Notes: generated by a model not told the origin, from the letters alone. 35,522 nucleotides of DNA from a virus (IMGVR_UViG_3300003885_000021:1-35522); one strand, 5' to 3'; numbered from the stretch's first letter, positions 23,101 to 30,139 are shown. Numbers and translations: made by a program.

Positions 23101-25489
23101 TGACATAACAGACGTGGGTGAGTGGTTAGTAGCCCGACACGCTTCAGAAGCAAACGCGTATCTTTATGAAATAAACCCCGATATGGGTATCGACCCTGCC
23201 AGAGAAAAACTCTCAGGCATGAGCAACAAAGAAGCAAAAGCTATCCTCGATAAATACGCGGATAATCGCGCTTTGCAAATAGTGGGCGACACCGTAGACC
23301 TGATAAACAAAGAAAGCCTGCGACAAATGGTGCAGGATCAACTTTTAGCTCAGTTTATGGCGGATAACTGGGCAGGACGCTATCAACACTATGTCCCTCT
23401 CATGCGAGAAGAGGCTGAATCTTTCTCTGATTCTCTCCCCGGACGGGGTGAAGGTTTTAGCCTCAAAGGGCGCGAGAGTAAACAGCGTACAGGTTCAGCT
23501 TACTGGACACCAACTAACATAGTATCGAACGTACTTACGCAGGCGCAGTTGCGCATAACGCGGGGTGAAAAAAATAAAGTGAGTTTAGCGTTACTGGAAC
23601 AGGTAGAAGCCCATCCCGATCCGGCTTTCTGGAAAGTAGTGATAGACCCAACGCACCGAGGCGTCGTGCAGCGTAAAACAAAAGAAGGGATTGTACGCGA
23701 AGTAAAAGATATCCCAGATTTTCAGTTAAAACCAAACCAGTTAAGCGTAAAGCGTAAAGGTGAACAAGTAATTGTTGAATTTACCCGGGGCAATCCTCGC
23801 GCTGAACGCATGATTAAGGGTTTAAAAAACTTAGACGCCCCTGACTTTGGGCCAGTTATTCGCACAATGTCGAGCGCCACTCGTTTTTTAGCGCAGGTAT
23901 ACACCGCTTGGAACCCAGAATTTGCTGTTACTAACTTTATCCGTGACATACAAACCGCCGGGTACAACCTCACAAGCACCGAACTTAAAAACACAAAAAT
24001 CAAAGTGTTGACCTCTGTTCCTGCCGCAATGATGGGCATAATTCAGGGTATGCGAGGCAACATCACGGCTCCTTGGGCTAAAGTGTGGAATGAATTTCTT
24101 GAGGCAGGAGGTAAAACTGGCTGGATAGATTTGCATCAAGACGTAAAAGTGTATGAAAAAAACCTACAACGTATCGTAAACAGGCTCAAAGCGGGAAAAC
24201 CCCCAAAACAACTTATTCGTCGGTTTTTTGACGGTATTTCAAACGCCAATACCGTTGTGGAAAATGGAGTACGTCTTTCTGCATATAAAGCCGCGAGAGA
24301 CATAGGTATGTCTCCTGCAGCTTCTGCTGCATTGGCAAAAGATCTTACAGTAAATTTTAATCGCAAAGGTTTGTTCGGGCCTGCTATGAATGCGTGGTAT
24401 GTATTCTTTAATGCCAACGTTCAAGGCCAATTTCGTATGATCGAAACCATGGCGACTTCAAAAATGGGGCGCCGAGCAGCTTACGCTACGATATTGTTTG
24501 CTTTTATGCTGGATATGGCTAACCGACTTATGGCGGGCGAAGATGACGACGGACAAAATTTGTATGATGCTCTTCCTGATTACATAAAAGCCCGTAATGT
24601 TATTTTCTGGGGGTTCGGTGGAAGAAAAGAACCGCTTATAAAATTCGCAGCGCCTTGGGGCTATAACGTTTTTCATTTAATTGGACAGGCCATGGGGGCA
24701 GCAACTACCCGTCAAGATTTTAATATTCAAAACGAAATGGCTAAACTTTTCTTCGGAATTATTGAGGCTTTCAACCCCGTAGGCTCCGGGGATTTACTGC
24801 AGTTAATTTCCCCGACGGTATTAGATCCTGCGATACAAATTGGAACTAACAAGGACTGGGCTGGAAGACCTGTCAAGCCTGAAGTGTTCCCCTCCAATAC
24901 ACCTAAACCTTTTTCTCAGCAGTATTTTAGAACTGCAACTGAAACGAGTAAAGATATAGCCCGAAAGTTAAATGAAGTTGAAATACGCGCCTTGGGCATA
25001 GAAGGTGGAACGACAATCACTCCCGGCACCCTTGACTTTTCACCCGAATGGTTTGATTTACTGTTTGAGTTCTCTACTGGCGGAACAGGTAAACTTGTTA
25101 GTAATACTTTAAACGTTGCACGCTTGGCGCTTAAAGAGAAAAAAATCCCTGTTTCTACCATACCTTTTGTACGAAAAGTTACCGGGTATGATAGTCAGTA
25201 TGGCGTTAAATCCCGGTACTATGAATGGTCAAGAGAAATTGGCTATACAAAACTTGAACTTAATGCCCTTAAAGGAAAAGCGCGTAGCAAATTACGGGAT
25301 ACGCCCAAAGGCTCTGTGGTGAGTAAGTTTAGCAGTACCGAAAAGAGTTTGCGTAAACTGCGGAACCAACGCAAAAAAGCGGTTGGACGAGAAGATCAAA
25401 AACGCGTTGGAATTATTGACGAAAGAATCCGGCGCCTCATGGTCGGCTTTAATATCGAGTACCGTGAAAAAGTGCTTGGGTTTAAATAG
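17171..25489 (+). CDS. Giant polyvalent virion protein (2772 residues)
   Basis: A multidomain protein probably packaged and ejected into the host. Domain order by eye: duplicated FPSLEDIMAVEFPED motifs at residues 7 and 49; a hydrophobic region at about 195-285; Pro/Glu linkers; an inorganic pyrophosphatase-like polyvalent domain at about 593-718 (GEGVDVFVN, FDEHKVVFG); an ADP-ribosyltransferase-like domain at about 1026-1156 (ISLTHWS, AGYTGYFV); a large conserved domain at about 1295-1620 (FIEEIQSDLHQLGRKYGY, EGMKGFYDKILPS); a metallopeptidase with HEAVGH at 1737-1742 and a possible third ligand near Glu1796-1800; and an LPD38-like region at about 2230-2515. Such polyvalent proteins are proposed to neutralise host defences. 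AGGAG precedes the ATG. It is the last plus-strand gene. Confidence 0.85.
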   Translation: MAHDQGFPSLEDIMAVEFPEDPVIASEAEPISPPEPTSPPADTNFQSAFPSLEDIMAVEFPEDSTSLDPSSPDKEAVYLQDTYPSKPWRGTPSTELPIDTTPDTFLGAIAKGAENLSAVFKNQAGGALQYISEAKPSLAGLPGYDLTENAAALINSIAKNFKVEDLGEKGKKLSAEAKDELKKNALIAEQGSLPYYGYSGVIAGGLMIPTLIATYLTKSPVPLVFMGGQVAAGRYAESIAKGRTHEEASLDGMVYGTSEFVGQILPFGVFLKEGGKFVWRAVKGGVYESGEEVVNELIQLAYDWGVLKEDMTAAQVKQRLKDAAILGGGLGLAITGAFTPLARSKEKPPPPPDGEENLSGLFKGFNAGAYNRNNNNVPPNAPPPAGGGESIGDLQQQLTDLEAEVSGEPVAPAASFQGDFFNIPDTVPLDTGLKNQPNEVIPGKEDIATNQNQGDLFDETTTTPAEVPPKVPAKPDIPPEAPPAGSAEISPALPAEVPSTVPAKPEAPTVEGEIKTAVETMSGAELTKELKALGVEKIPHRIASRREVLQLERDRTPELTPEAVELAANEAATSPENNLPLPSDDQKEAGNYKKGRLSVNGLDIAIENPAGSKRQPEWPALKDHYGDIKQTIGTEGNVGEGVDVFVNSNSNADIEGNNVFVVDQYDKDGTFDEHKVVFGAENAKQAKAIYNRNYEKGWDQGKAVTEYTWDEFKAWLPKNKNVPAAPPIMPTAKVKKAPPIVPEKAELTVPRAKTVTAELIPSTSVDQLPWIHQAPFKTKQKYSRAAAKIIQNEKGEDLILQKIGAPADKVKESTGTFEGAVNPNVLVDIRDKETADLYSNIFGLIYSQDAVPWHAAKSEAKGKNISRGKAIRFDKPLTQSLIETFYNHLDTALPGGEFTVVGEEIRVINFRDENGKPLSGVDTTFLKAVDKAVDTFKYKGKISVGEFGAESNYLSNNWGEQKNGEAYRSRITAAGRSDLFDWIRYRRTKVGALQKRFSNEERRKTGGQRSRPSTVRQQRPEVDSKGKISLTHWSDASELITLDPKYSGTGIKGAESKRKANDPKNFIARTYYGLKGYAKETGLGSNTYETSIDPKELYDFAQDPDTLAVRYPLGGVDLTRYEKAIADAGYTGYFVNQEDVRVAAIFKSLDVAPVTVKKQRTPLWKSALLEQVTALGQSSAPAAQWKASIQKLQQKGVKQEEIQWSGVMEWLDTQKGKVTEEAMLNYLAVNQVELSEKILAGPGGPGFEGRTERMDALITRENAGDITKEETIELDILEQEVARGEEGHDETQYSEYQMPGAKENYTELVITAPLQEGETYSSSHWENIDNAVVHLRFNERTIEGKRTLFIEEIQSDLHQLGRKYGYQSGLKKPQAFSPKTWQDMKSAARKVARKYDGFGFDSSLHALHAFVTANRDSSNNIGYPWFKTWDTSDLSQEEIATIQLYVENKVETDEYNERRLNTLPDAPFKESRVWGMVGVKRAIRWAIDNNIEQIAWTPGEVQSDRYDLSKHISAIRYLPYRPPYTDKTEYEISVTDVEGHGLISFTRSYNLKQVEDTFGKDIAEKIQNGEGVIEIEEIYRARTLKGVDLKVGGEGMKGFYDKILPSAVNKFIKKFGAKVGVAQIEAKDVWTFPITEKMKDTVGSGVAMFQQASKTLTNGVTQKYIDELQAEVDQLNFKMPVKVIASRKDLSWGDMLSEDGATDTTAVWAEFADGSSRIYVFADKTRNAETAIVSAIHEAVGHAGLRSLFTGEKGLDQKAFDDFLDAVYKDQAKRIAKTNSYRELRYDLSDTTQRREATEEFFAYTAQNLVGKKGVRVPDWLTKLFIKLKQILRKLHIPNINLWGRAELLDLISRANHAARRTETVRDRTGEPVTVRQSNLNPDNPTVRHQRQQREDTFSAENIRDRVKTRVDIIRLYLQDKSIEIKRKQKSYEVAVPESQDAYQAISIYDSVAGERLNTFDEERIQVLLEQIAVSNLDITDVGEWLVARHASEANAYLYEINPDMGIDPAREKLSGMSNKEAKAILDKYADNRALQIVGDTVDLINKESLRQMVQDQLLAQFMADNWAGRYQHYVPLMREEAESFSDSLPGRGEGFSLKGRESKQRTGSAYWTPTNIVSNVLTQAQLRITRGEKNKVSLALLEQVEAHPDPAFWKVVIDPTHRGVVQRKTKEGIVREVKDIPDFQLKPNQLSVKRKGEQVIVEFTRGNPRAERMIKGLKNLDAPDFGPVIRTMSSATRFLAQVYTAWNPEFAVTNFIRDIQTAGYNLTSTELKNTKIKVLTSVPAAMMGIIQGMRGNITAPWAKVWNEFLEAGGKTGWIDLHQDVKVYEKNLQRIVNRLKAGKPPKQLIRRFFDGISNANTVVENGVRLSAYKAARDIGMSPAASAALAKDLTVNFNRKGLFGPAMNAWYVFFNANVQGQFRMIETMATSKMGRRAAYATILFAFMLDMANRLMAGEDDDGQNLYDALPDYIKARNVIFWGFGGRKEPLIKFAAPWGYNVFHLIGQAMGAATTRQDFNIQNEMAKLFFGIIEAFNPVGSGDLLQLISPTVLDPAIQIGTNKDWAGRPVKPEVFPSNTPKPFSQQYFRTATETSKDIARKLNEVEIRALGIEGGTTITPGTLDFSPEWFDLLFEFSTGGTGKLVSNTLNVARLALKEKKIPVSTIPFVRKVTGYDSQYGVKSRYYEWSREIGYTKLELNALKGKARSKLRDTPKGSVVSKFSSTEKSLRKLRNQRKKAVGREDQKRVGIIDERIRRLMVGFNIEYREKVLGFK
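20058..20237 (+). CDS. Possible overprinted ORF in the giant protein gene
   Basis: A 59-codon ORF in the +1 frame relative to the giant gene, starting MAKRIDLGLLPPDDPIYSTG and ending LSGSKDQK. GGGGAG lies nine bases upstream of its ATG. Its codons are of ordinary use, with many G-first codons. Over the same stretch the main frame becomes Arg-rich and uses AGA, AGG, CGA and CGG, unlike its neighbours. It could be a real internal gene, or the trace of two compensating frameshifts. The main frame continues without stop, so expression is unproven. Confidence 0.35.
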   Translation: MAKRIDLGLLPPDDPIYSTGYVIGGRKLGRSKNDSAMKNAVKQVGKEADQALSGSKDQK

Positions 25490-25518
25490 TCAATTTTTAC
25501 CAACAACGGTATTCTTGC

Positions 25519-27450
25519 TCATTTTTTTATATACCTCTTTGTAATAAACCCTTTAGCGTCCAAAGGCAGCCCTTTTATCCAGTCTGGAACTGTTGTCATA
25601 CAGCGGGTTAATTTTTTTAACTCGTGTTCGACTTTTGTTTTGGGTACAGAAGCTACTAGTTCATCGTGAACTCTCAATATAACTTTGCCCCCCTGTTGTC
25701 CGTATAGTTTTGCACCATAAAAGAAAATATCTCGTGCAATTGCCTGCGTAATATTTTCCACAATTTTTCCGCCAAAACTTTCAGTGCGAACCCACTTATG
25801 GGTATAGCTATCTAGCCCCATGTACGAAAAACCGCCGCTGTCATATTCCGGTTTGTAGTATGCGAGTCTGCGACCAGAGGGAAGAAGTATAAAAAGAAAA
25901 TCTTTCTCAACTGTGAAAGTGACATGATGAACGCGTTTTGCTTTACCGGGATCTTGAATAACCAATCTCACGGCTTTATCACACGCATACCAGTACCTGA
26001 CAATAGGTTTATTTTTTGCTCTCCAAGCCCTGACCAGAGGTAGACCTTCTGAATCGCTGAACTGTGCAGCCCCGTATTGGGTCGCCATGGTATTTAAAGC
26101 ACCGATCGCCCCTTGATACCCCATCGACAACTCTAATATTTTTCCCTTGAAGCGCTCTGCATCTGTTACCCGGTCATAGGGTATCCCTAAAACATCTTCT
26201 GCAGCGACTTTGTACATGTCCCTGCCTGCGGCAATTTGCTCTAGCTTCTTTTGAAAATCACACTGCCACGGCAATACTCGACCTTCAATGCCTGTTAGGT
26301 CTACGACGCTCAGTATTTCCCCTTTAGGCGCGGTAATCGCACACCGAATGATGCTGGATAGAACTTCCATAACATCACCGTAAACTAAATCTATCGCTTC
26401 TCTTCCGTAGTTTTTTAACAGATTTGCGGCTGAAACAGCATCTTCCAGCATCCCACGGGGCAAATTCCCCGGCTGAAACAGCCTGTGTGCGTCTCTGCCG
26501 GTACGTGCGGCTCCGAGGTACTGGTGAGTATACCGAATACGCCCATCGTGGCATACAGCGCGATCTAGGGTGTTCCATTTAGAAGTTGATGTCTTCGATA
26601 ACTGCTGATTGAGACGCAATATCTTTCGAGCGTCTTCGGATAGCTTAGTGTTCGTCAGCGCTAGTGCTACGGTGGCTTTTTGCATGTTGGCTAAGTGGAG
26701 ACCTTGAGTATCTCGTAACCAGACTTTTACCTGTGCTTTAGAGTTTGGGTTATCTAGCCCCGAAACCTCTTGCATACGCGATATAAGACACGCTTTTTCT
26801 TCTTCGACAGCGATAAGGGCTTTCTCTACCAGTGTCATGTCTATGGGTAAACCCCGGTGATTAATTTCCTGATCCATTGCCCATTCACTCCATTTAACGC
26901 TAGAAGAATACGCACTAATTTTTTCGTGAAGCGGTACCAATACCTCTGTATCGGTTAAGCCGTAGTGGATAAATTTAGCCCAGTCTTCCGGGGCGTTGTG
27001 TCTGTCCCAGTGTCTTATTATCCTGTTTTTTGGCTGGGGCATACAGAATTTGCGGATAAGGCGCGAACCCTCCCGTTCTTTTCGGTAAGGAATTTCAAAA
27101 CGCTCCAGCACTTGATCCAACGACCCTTGAAACCCTAAAGACAGGGCCATGACCATTAAACAGCGCCAGCGTTTCAAGGGTATGCGTATACCGAGATTTT
27201 CCAAGGCTGCGCGATCAAAAGACGCATTGAATGCAAAAAACAGTGTTTCAGAAGAACTTGCCGCTTTAGCTAAATCACTGGGAATTTTAGAGTTAAATGT
27301 TACATCCCAGACTTGAGTTTCAACTATAGAATTTAGTTGGTAAGTAACTATTATCGTTTGTGTAGAGCTGTGCTCAAAATATTTTGCTGCCCCTACAAGC
27401 TTGAGAGGCGCTTTTGATTTAACTTCGGTATCTATATAGCATTTTTGCAT
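25519..27450 (-). CDS. DNA polymerase, family A, with 3'-5' exonuclease
   Basis: A 643-residue phage replicative polymerase. The exonuclease domain has Exo I IDTE (Asp7, Glu9), Exo II FNASFD (about 74-79) and Exo III YGLTDTE (about 165-175). The polymerase domain has motif A VVDLTGIEGRVLPW with catalytic Asp near 385, motif B KILELSMGYQGAIG near 435, and motif C RVHDELV near 597. These are the expected residues for an active enzyme. The gene ends 30 bases from the convergent giant protein gene. The start ATG has no good ribosome site of its own; a 36-codon ORF stops three bases upstream, so coupled translation is possible. Confidence 0.95.
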   Translation of the reverse strand: MQKCYIDTEVKSKAPLKLVGAAKYFEHSSTQTIIVTYQLNSIVETQVWDVTFNSKIPSDLAKAASSSETLFFAFNASFDRAALENLGIRIPLKRWRCLMVMALSLGFQGSLDQVLERFEIPYRKEREGSRLIRKFCMPQPKNRIIRHWDRHNAPEDWAKFIHYGLTDTEVLVPLHEKISAYSSSVKWSEWAMDQEINHRGLPIDMTLVEKALIAVEEEKACLISRMQEVSGLDNPNSKAQVKVWLRDTQGLHLANMQKATVALALTNTKLSEDARKILRLNQQLSKTSTSKWNTLDRAVCHDGRIRYTHQYLGAARTGRDAHRLFQPGNLPRGMLEDAVSAANLLKNYGREAIDLVYGDVMEVLSSIIRCAITAPKGEILSVVDLTGIEGRVLPWQCDFQKKLEQIAAGRDMYKVAAEDVLGIPYDRVTDAERFKGKILELSMGYQGAIGALNTMATQYGAAQFSDSEGLPLVRAWRAKNKPIVRYWYACDKAVRLVIQDPGKAKRVHHVTFTVEKDFLFILLPSGRRLAYYKPEYDSGGFSYMGLDSYTHKWVRTESFGGKIVENITQAIARDIFFYGAKLYGQQGGKVILRVHDELVASVPKTKVEHELKKLTRCMTTVPDWIKGLPLDAKGFITKRYIKK

Positions 27451-27453
27451 TTT

Positions 27454-27564
27454 CTAATCCAAAAAGTGGCATACTTTTACGCACCTCGGTATGCCAGCGA
27501 GGCTTTGTGAACTAGCGCCGAAAAGGGAGGACAAAACAGCGCTATTTCGCGTTATTAGTAGCAT
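27454..27564 (-). CDS. Possible 36-codon leader ORF before the polymerase
   Basis: The ORF starts MLLITRNSALLSSLF and ends VKVCHFLD. GAGGTG lies nine bases before the ATG, inside the loop of a conserved hairpin whose 3' arm contains the ATG itself. The TAG stop is followed by three bases and then the polymerase ATG, a spacing suited to translational coupling. The ORF lies wholly within the duplicated structured element, so its peptide sequence may simply be a by-product of RNA structure. Confidence 0.35.
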   Translation of the reverse strand: MLLITRNSAVLSSLFGASSQSLAGIPRCVKVCHFLD

Positions 27565-27636
27565 ACTTTTACGCACCTCGGTATGCCAGCGAAGCTTTGG
27601 GAAACAGTACCGGGCCGGCACTGCTTCGCGTTATTA
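27468..27636 (-). ncRNA. Tandem structured RNA element, two copies
   Basis: Two copies lie between the DUF2815 and polymerase genes: unit 1 at 27561-27636, unit 2 at 27468-27557 (minus-strand order). Both begin TAATAACGCGAA and share a 32-base block (27469-27500 and 27561-27592, plus coordinates, period 92). Each has a first stem (unit 1 CAGTGCC with GGTACTG; unit 2 TAGCGCTG with CGGCGCTA) and a second stem, TGGCATAC with GTATGCCA or GTATGCTA, around the loop CGAGGTGCGTAAAA. Base changes between units keep both stems paired. Three wobble pairs are G-U on the minus strand but A-C on the plus strand. Unit 2 ends in CTTTTT and could also act as an attenuator. Confidence 0.6.
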
Positions 27637-28212
27637 CATCAAGCCGTCATCATCGCCTTCATCGGCAAAATCGTCTTCGTAAGGAACGTCCGCAAAATCG
27701 TCTTCAGCAGTAGTTCTGCCGTCAAAGGCGTCGTCGTCTTTAACCTTCATTACGTTACTCAAAGAAAAACTAACGCCGATTCCGCCTGTTGGGTGTTTCC
27801 ACGGATAAAGCGTAATACTGGCGCGGTAATGCGCTCCTGCATACAGTTCTTTCGCCTCCATGATAGCCTTTAACTGGGTATTGACTACCGCCGGTTGTTG
27901 GCTAGATCTGGCCTGCAAAATATAAGCATTTTCCCACTGCTCGATAACTTCATTATCTCCGTCTTTGATTGGGTTTGTCCACTTGTACTTTTTGATCTTT
28001 GGGTCGCCAAACTTTTCAACCAACAGCTTGTGTATCTCAGCCCTCATCTGTCGCACAAAAGCCATGTGCGCTTTATCGTCCTTCATCATGACAACAGTTA
28101 TAGAGTATTTCTCCTCTGGGTTTTCCCCGGGAAGCGAAGGTGGCGCGTGGGGTTCGTTTAAATACACAAAAGACCCACGAAAAACAGGTGTTACAAATTT
28201 TTCTTTTTCCAT
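27634..28212 (-). CDS. DUF2815 family, ssDNA-binding-like protein
   Basis: A 192-residue protein. The N-terminal half matches the DUF2815 style: VTPVFRGSFVYLNEPHAPP, EEKYSITVVMMKDD, and later LYAGAHYRASITLYPW, consistent with an OB-like fold. The last 30 residues are very acidic (DDFADVPYEDDFADEGDDDG), like the interaction tails of bacterial SSB and T7 gp2.5. It probably coats single-stranded DNA for the polymerase and primase-helicase. GAGGA lies nine bases before the ATG. Its stop codon TAA is the first triplet of structured element unit 1. Confidence 0.8.
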   Translation of the reverse strand: MEKEKFVTPVFRGSFVYLNEPHAPPSLPGENPEEKYSITVVMMKDDKAHMAFVRQMRAEIHKLLVEKFGDPKIKKYKWTNPIKDGDNEVIEQWENAYILQARSSQQPAVVNTQLKAIMEAKELYAGAHYRASITLYPWKHPTGGIGVSFSLSNVMKVKDDDAFDGRTTAEDDFADVPYEDDFADEGDDDGLM

Positions 28213-28235
28213 GATTAAATCCTCTTTCAGTTAAG

Positions 28236-28301
28236 TTAAGTTAAGTTAAATACGGCGGGGTTAAAACACAACAAGTCTACATAAAAATTTTCTTTGTTCA
28301 T
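28236..28301 (-). CDS. Possible 21-residue ORF between DUF2800 and DUF2815 genes
   Basis: The ORF is MNKENFYVDLLCFNPAVFNL plus one threonine. It has the strongest ribosome site in the early region (AGGAGGG, six bases before the ATG), which overlaps the TAG stop of the DUF2800 gene. It ends within a short tandem run of the pentamer TTAAG (28230-28248). It may be a small protein or a coupling ORF for the following gene. Confidence 0.45.
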   Translation of the reverse strand: MNKENFYVDLLCFNPAVFNLT

Positions 28302-28312
28302 ATTAAGCCCTC

Positions 28313-29482
28313 CTATACTACGCCTTTAAAATCCTCTGCCGCAGAATTGATAGTTGCTCTTTTATCATCAACTTTAGCGATAGTGTATCTCTCTGGTTTT
28401 ACCCACAGCGCGAGTATTTTGTCCTCGGCTTCGGTGGCTTCTTCTATGCTCATGCTTTCAGTGTCTTTTATTACCTTTTTCACCATCGTTTCCATTTTGG
28501 CAGGACTTAGAAGTTTACCCGGAGAATATATTTTATTTCCGTAAATTTCTAAAAGCACTTTTGCCGCAATATCCTCGCTTTTCCATTTACGGTTAGTTCT
28601 GCCCGCAACAAGTTTCCATCCGGTTGGAGAGAAGCCGGCTTTGGCTCTTTCAAAGGCGCTGGCGCGAATATCTTTAATCCACAACTCCAGTGCAGGTAAT
28701 CTATTTAAAATCTCGCCTAAAAGCTTGGCGGTAAGTTCTGTTGGGCGATTTCCTTCTATCCCTTCAAAATCCATAGCAGCAGTTTCTAAGTTATGCTTAC
28801 GCAGTTCGGGGCAAACATGCGAGGCTTTACAGTAAAGACAGTGGGTGCCCGCAACCAGTGGGGGCTTTTCTGATATTGCGAAATTCGCAGCCGGGATTAA
28901 AAAATCGTTCGTCCACTCCCAAAGCTCAGTAGTGGAAATAACCTCGCAATCAAAGTTATCGATGCGGGGCTGACCAACATGCAACACAACCTCGTCCTGT
29001 CCTTCAGGGAAGCGTTCTAAGCTTAAAGCACCATAAATCCGAAATTGAATATTCTCGTGCGCAGATACTTCACGTCTCCCGTATTTATGATCTAATACAT
29101 GCAAGCTTCCAAGCGCCTCGTTGGCGACAACATCCGCAGTACCACCAGATTCGGGAATCAGTTTAGTTTTTAACTTCAATTCAACGTGCAGCTCGTGGAT
29201 AGCGGGCTGATAAAAGCTGTAAAAATAGTCCAGTTCCTGCTGCACGAGATCCAGCCGCTCCTGCGTCATAAGAAATGTGCGTTCCCCCGCTTTTATGGTC
29301 TGCCCCAGAAAAGAATCAACTGAGCGTTTAGTGCGAATGCAAGACTCAGTGACAGTGTGTAGCGCAGTGCCTTCGTCCGCCGCCTCACTGGACGTATCCG
29401 GGAACTGCGCTTCGTATTGCGGCGCACCCGCACAAACTGTCCAGCGGTGGCCGGCAGAGGGGGAGAGAAGTTTATGGCCCAC
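28313..29482 (-). CDS. DUF2800 protein, Cas4/RecB-like PD-(D/E)XK nuclease
   Basis: A 389-residue protein starting at GTG. Nuclease features in order are: AADEGTALHTVTESCIR (about residues 34-50); GGTADVVAN (about 113-121) with the first metal aspartate; HVLDHKYGRREV (about 127-138) with the D-x-K; QFRIYGAL (about 146-153), the QxxxY motif; and THCLYCKASHVCPEL (about 212-226), a cysteine cluster as in Cas4-type iron-sulphur nucleases. DUF2800 genes travel with DUF2815 and polymerase A genes in phages and probably act in recombination or end processing. The start lies four bases after the upstream stop and has a weak ribosome site. Confidence 0.8.
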   Translation of the reverse strand: MGHKLLSPSAGHRWTVCAGAPQYEAQFPDTSSEAADEGTALHTVTESCIRTKRSVDSFLGQTIKAGERTFLMTQERLDLVQQELDYFYSFYQPAIHELHVELKLKTKLIPESGGTADVVANEALGSLHVLDHKYGRREVSAHENIQFRIYGALSLERFPEGQDEVVLHVGQPRIDNFDCEVISTTELWEWTNDFLIPAANFAISEKPPLVAGTHCLYCKASHVCPELRKHNLETAAMDFEGIEGNRPTELTAKLLGEILNRLPALELWIKDIRASAFERAKAGFSPTGWKLVAGRTNRKWKSEDIAAKVLLEIYGNKIYSPGKLLSPAKMETMVKKVIKDTESMSIEEATEAEDKILALWVKPERYTIAKVDDKRATINSAAEDFKGVV

Positions 29483-29486
29483 GGCG

Positions 29487-30077
29487 CTAAATCAAGTCTT
29501 GAGCGTTAAAACTTTCTTTAAGCCCGTTAATAATTTCTTTCAAAAGCTCAGCGTCGCCAACGGCTTCTGAACACTTAGTAACTCCGAAGCTTTTCAGCAC
29601 AGTGCGCGTTTCAACAACACCGAAATCTTCGATATGTTTTCGAGTAAGTTCTTGCGCCTTTGTCAGTAACTCCGTCACGTCTACGTCTTCGGCAGCGACG
29701 GCGGCTTTTTCCTTCTTCGCTTTGGCATTGGCCCGGCGTTTAGCGGCAGCGGCTTTTTTCTTTTCTGCAGCTTTCCTCTCGATATATTCGTCTTCGGTTA
29801 TATCGGGACTGTCATCCGCAAGTTCGGAGTCCGGTTCCTCTTCCAGCTTCCGGGCTGCAGCTGCTGCCTTTATCTCGGCGTTTTCATCTGATTCCAGCTT
29901 CCGGGCTGCAGTTGCTGCTGAGGAAATGGCCTCCAGTTCTTTTGACATGTGGGCGTTCGTCGGATGTGACAAGCTTTCTTCGTCAACAAGAGCGTTTGCA
30001 ATTTTCTCACAAATTGCGGATTGTACGGTATAACCGTCTGAAAGTTCAACGAATAATTCTGCTAAGTGTAAGCTCAT
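29487..30077 (-). CDS. Lys/Ala-rich hypothetical replication-module protein
   Basis: A 196-residue protein from the ATG at 30077, chosen because AGAGGA lies eight bases upstream. A start at 30107 would run into the promoter. The N-terminus is a small helical domain (MSLHLAELFVELSDGYTVQS). Residues 50-125 are a charged helical linker with a near repeat (ATAARKLE, AAAARKLEEE) and a Lys/Ala tract. The last 60 residues form a folded helical domain (AQELTRKHIEDFGVVETRTV) like those on phage ssDNA or recombination accessory proteins. No function is assigned. It is the first gene behind its own promoter. Confidence 0.65.
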   Translation of the reverse strand: MSLHLAELFVELSDGYTVQSAICEKIANALVDEESLSHPTNAHMSKELEAISSAATAARKLESDENAEIKAAAAARKLEEEPDSELADDSPDITEDEYIERKAAEKKKAAAAKRRANAKAKKEKAAVAAEDVDVTELLTKAQELTRKHIEDFGVVETRTVLKSFGVTKCSEAVGDAELLKEIINGLKESFNAQDLI

Positions 30078-30106
30078 GTTTAATTCCTCTAGGGGTGTAA
30101 ATGTCA

Positions 30107-30135
30107 ATAATAGGTTATTTGTAAGTTTTTTACAA
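30107..30135 (-). promoter_or_regulatory. Early leftward promoter with dyad at -35
   Basis: On the minus strand, TTGTAA (30130-30135) is followed after 17 bases by TATTAT (30107-30112), a good sigma70 match. It drives the 196-residue gene, nuclease, DUF2815 and polymerase genes. The -35 box lies in GTAA-N5-TTAC, the same dyad form as at the regulator promoter. Confidence 0.7.
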
Positions 30136-30139
30136 TACT

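Noticed and set aside
25490-25518. Bidirectional terminator between the converging strands
   Set aside because: The 29-base gap is T-rich but contains no convincing stem.
27468-27636. Integron attC sites or tRNA genes in the tandem structured element
   Set aside because: No attC core GTTRRRY with matching RYYYAAC ends and no cloverleaf with T-loop could be built.
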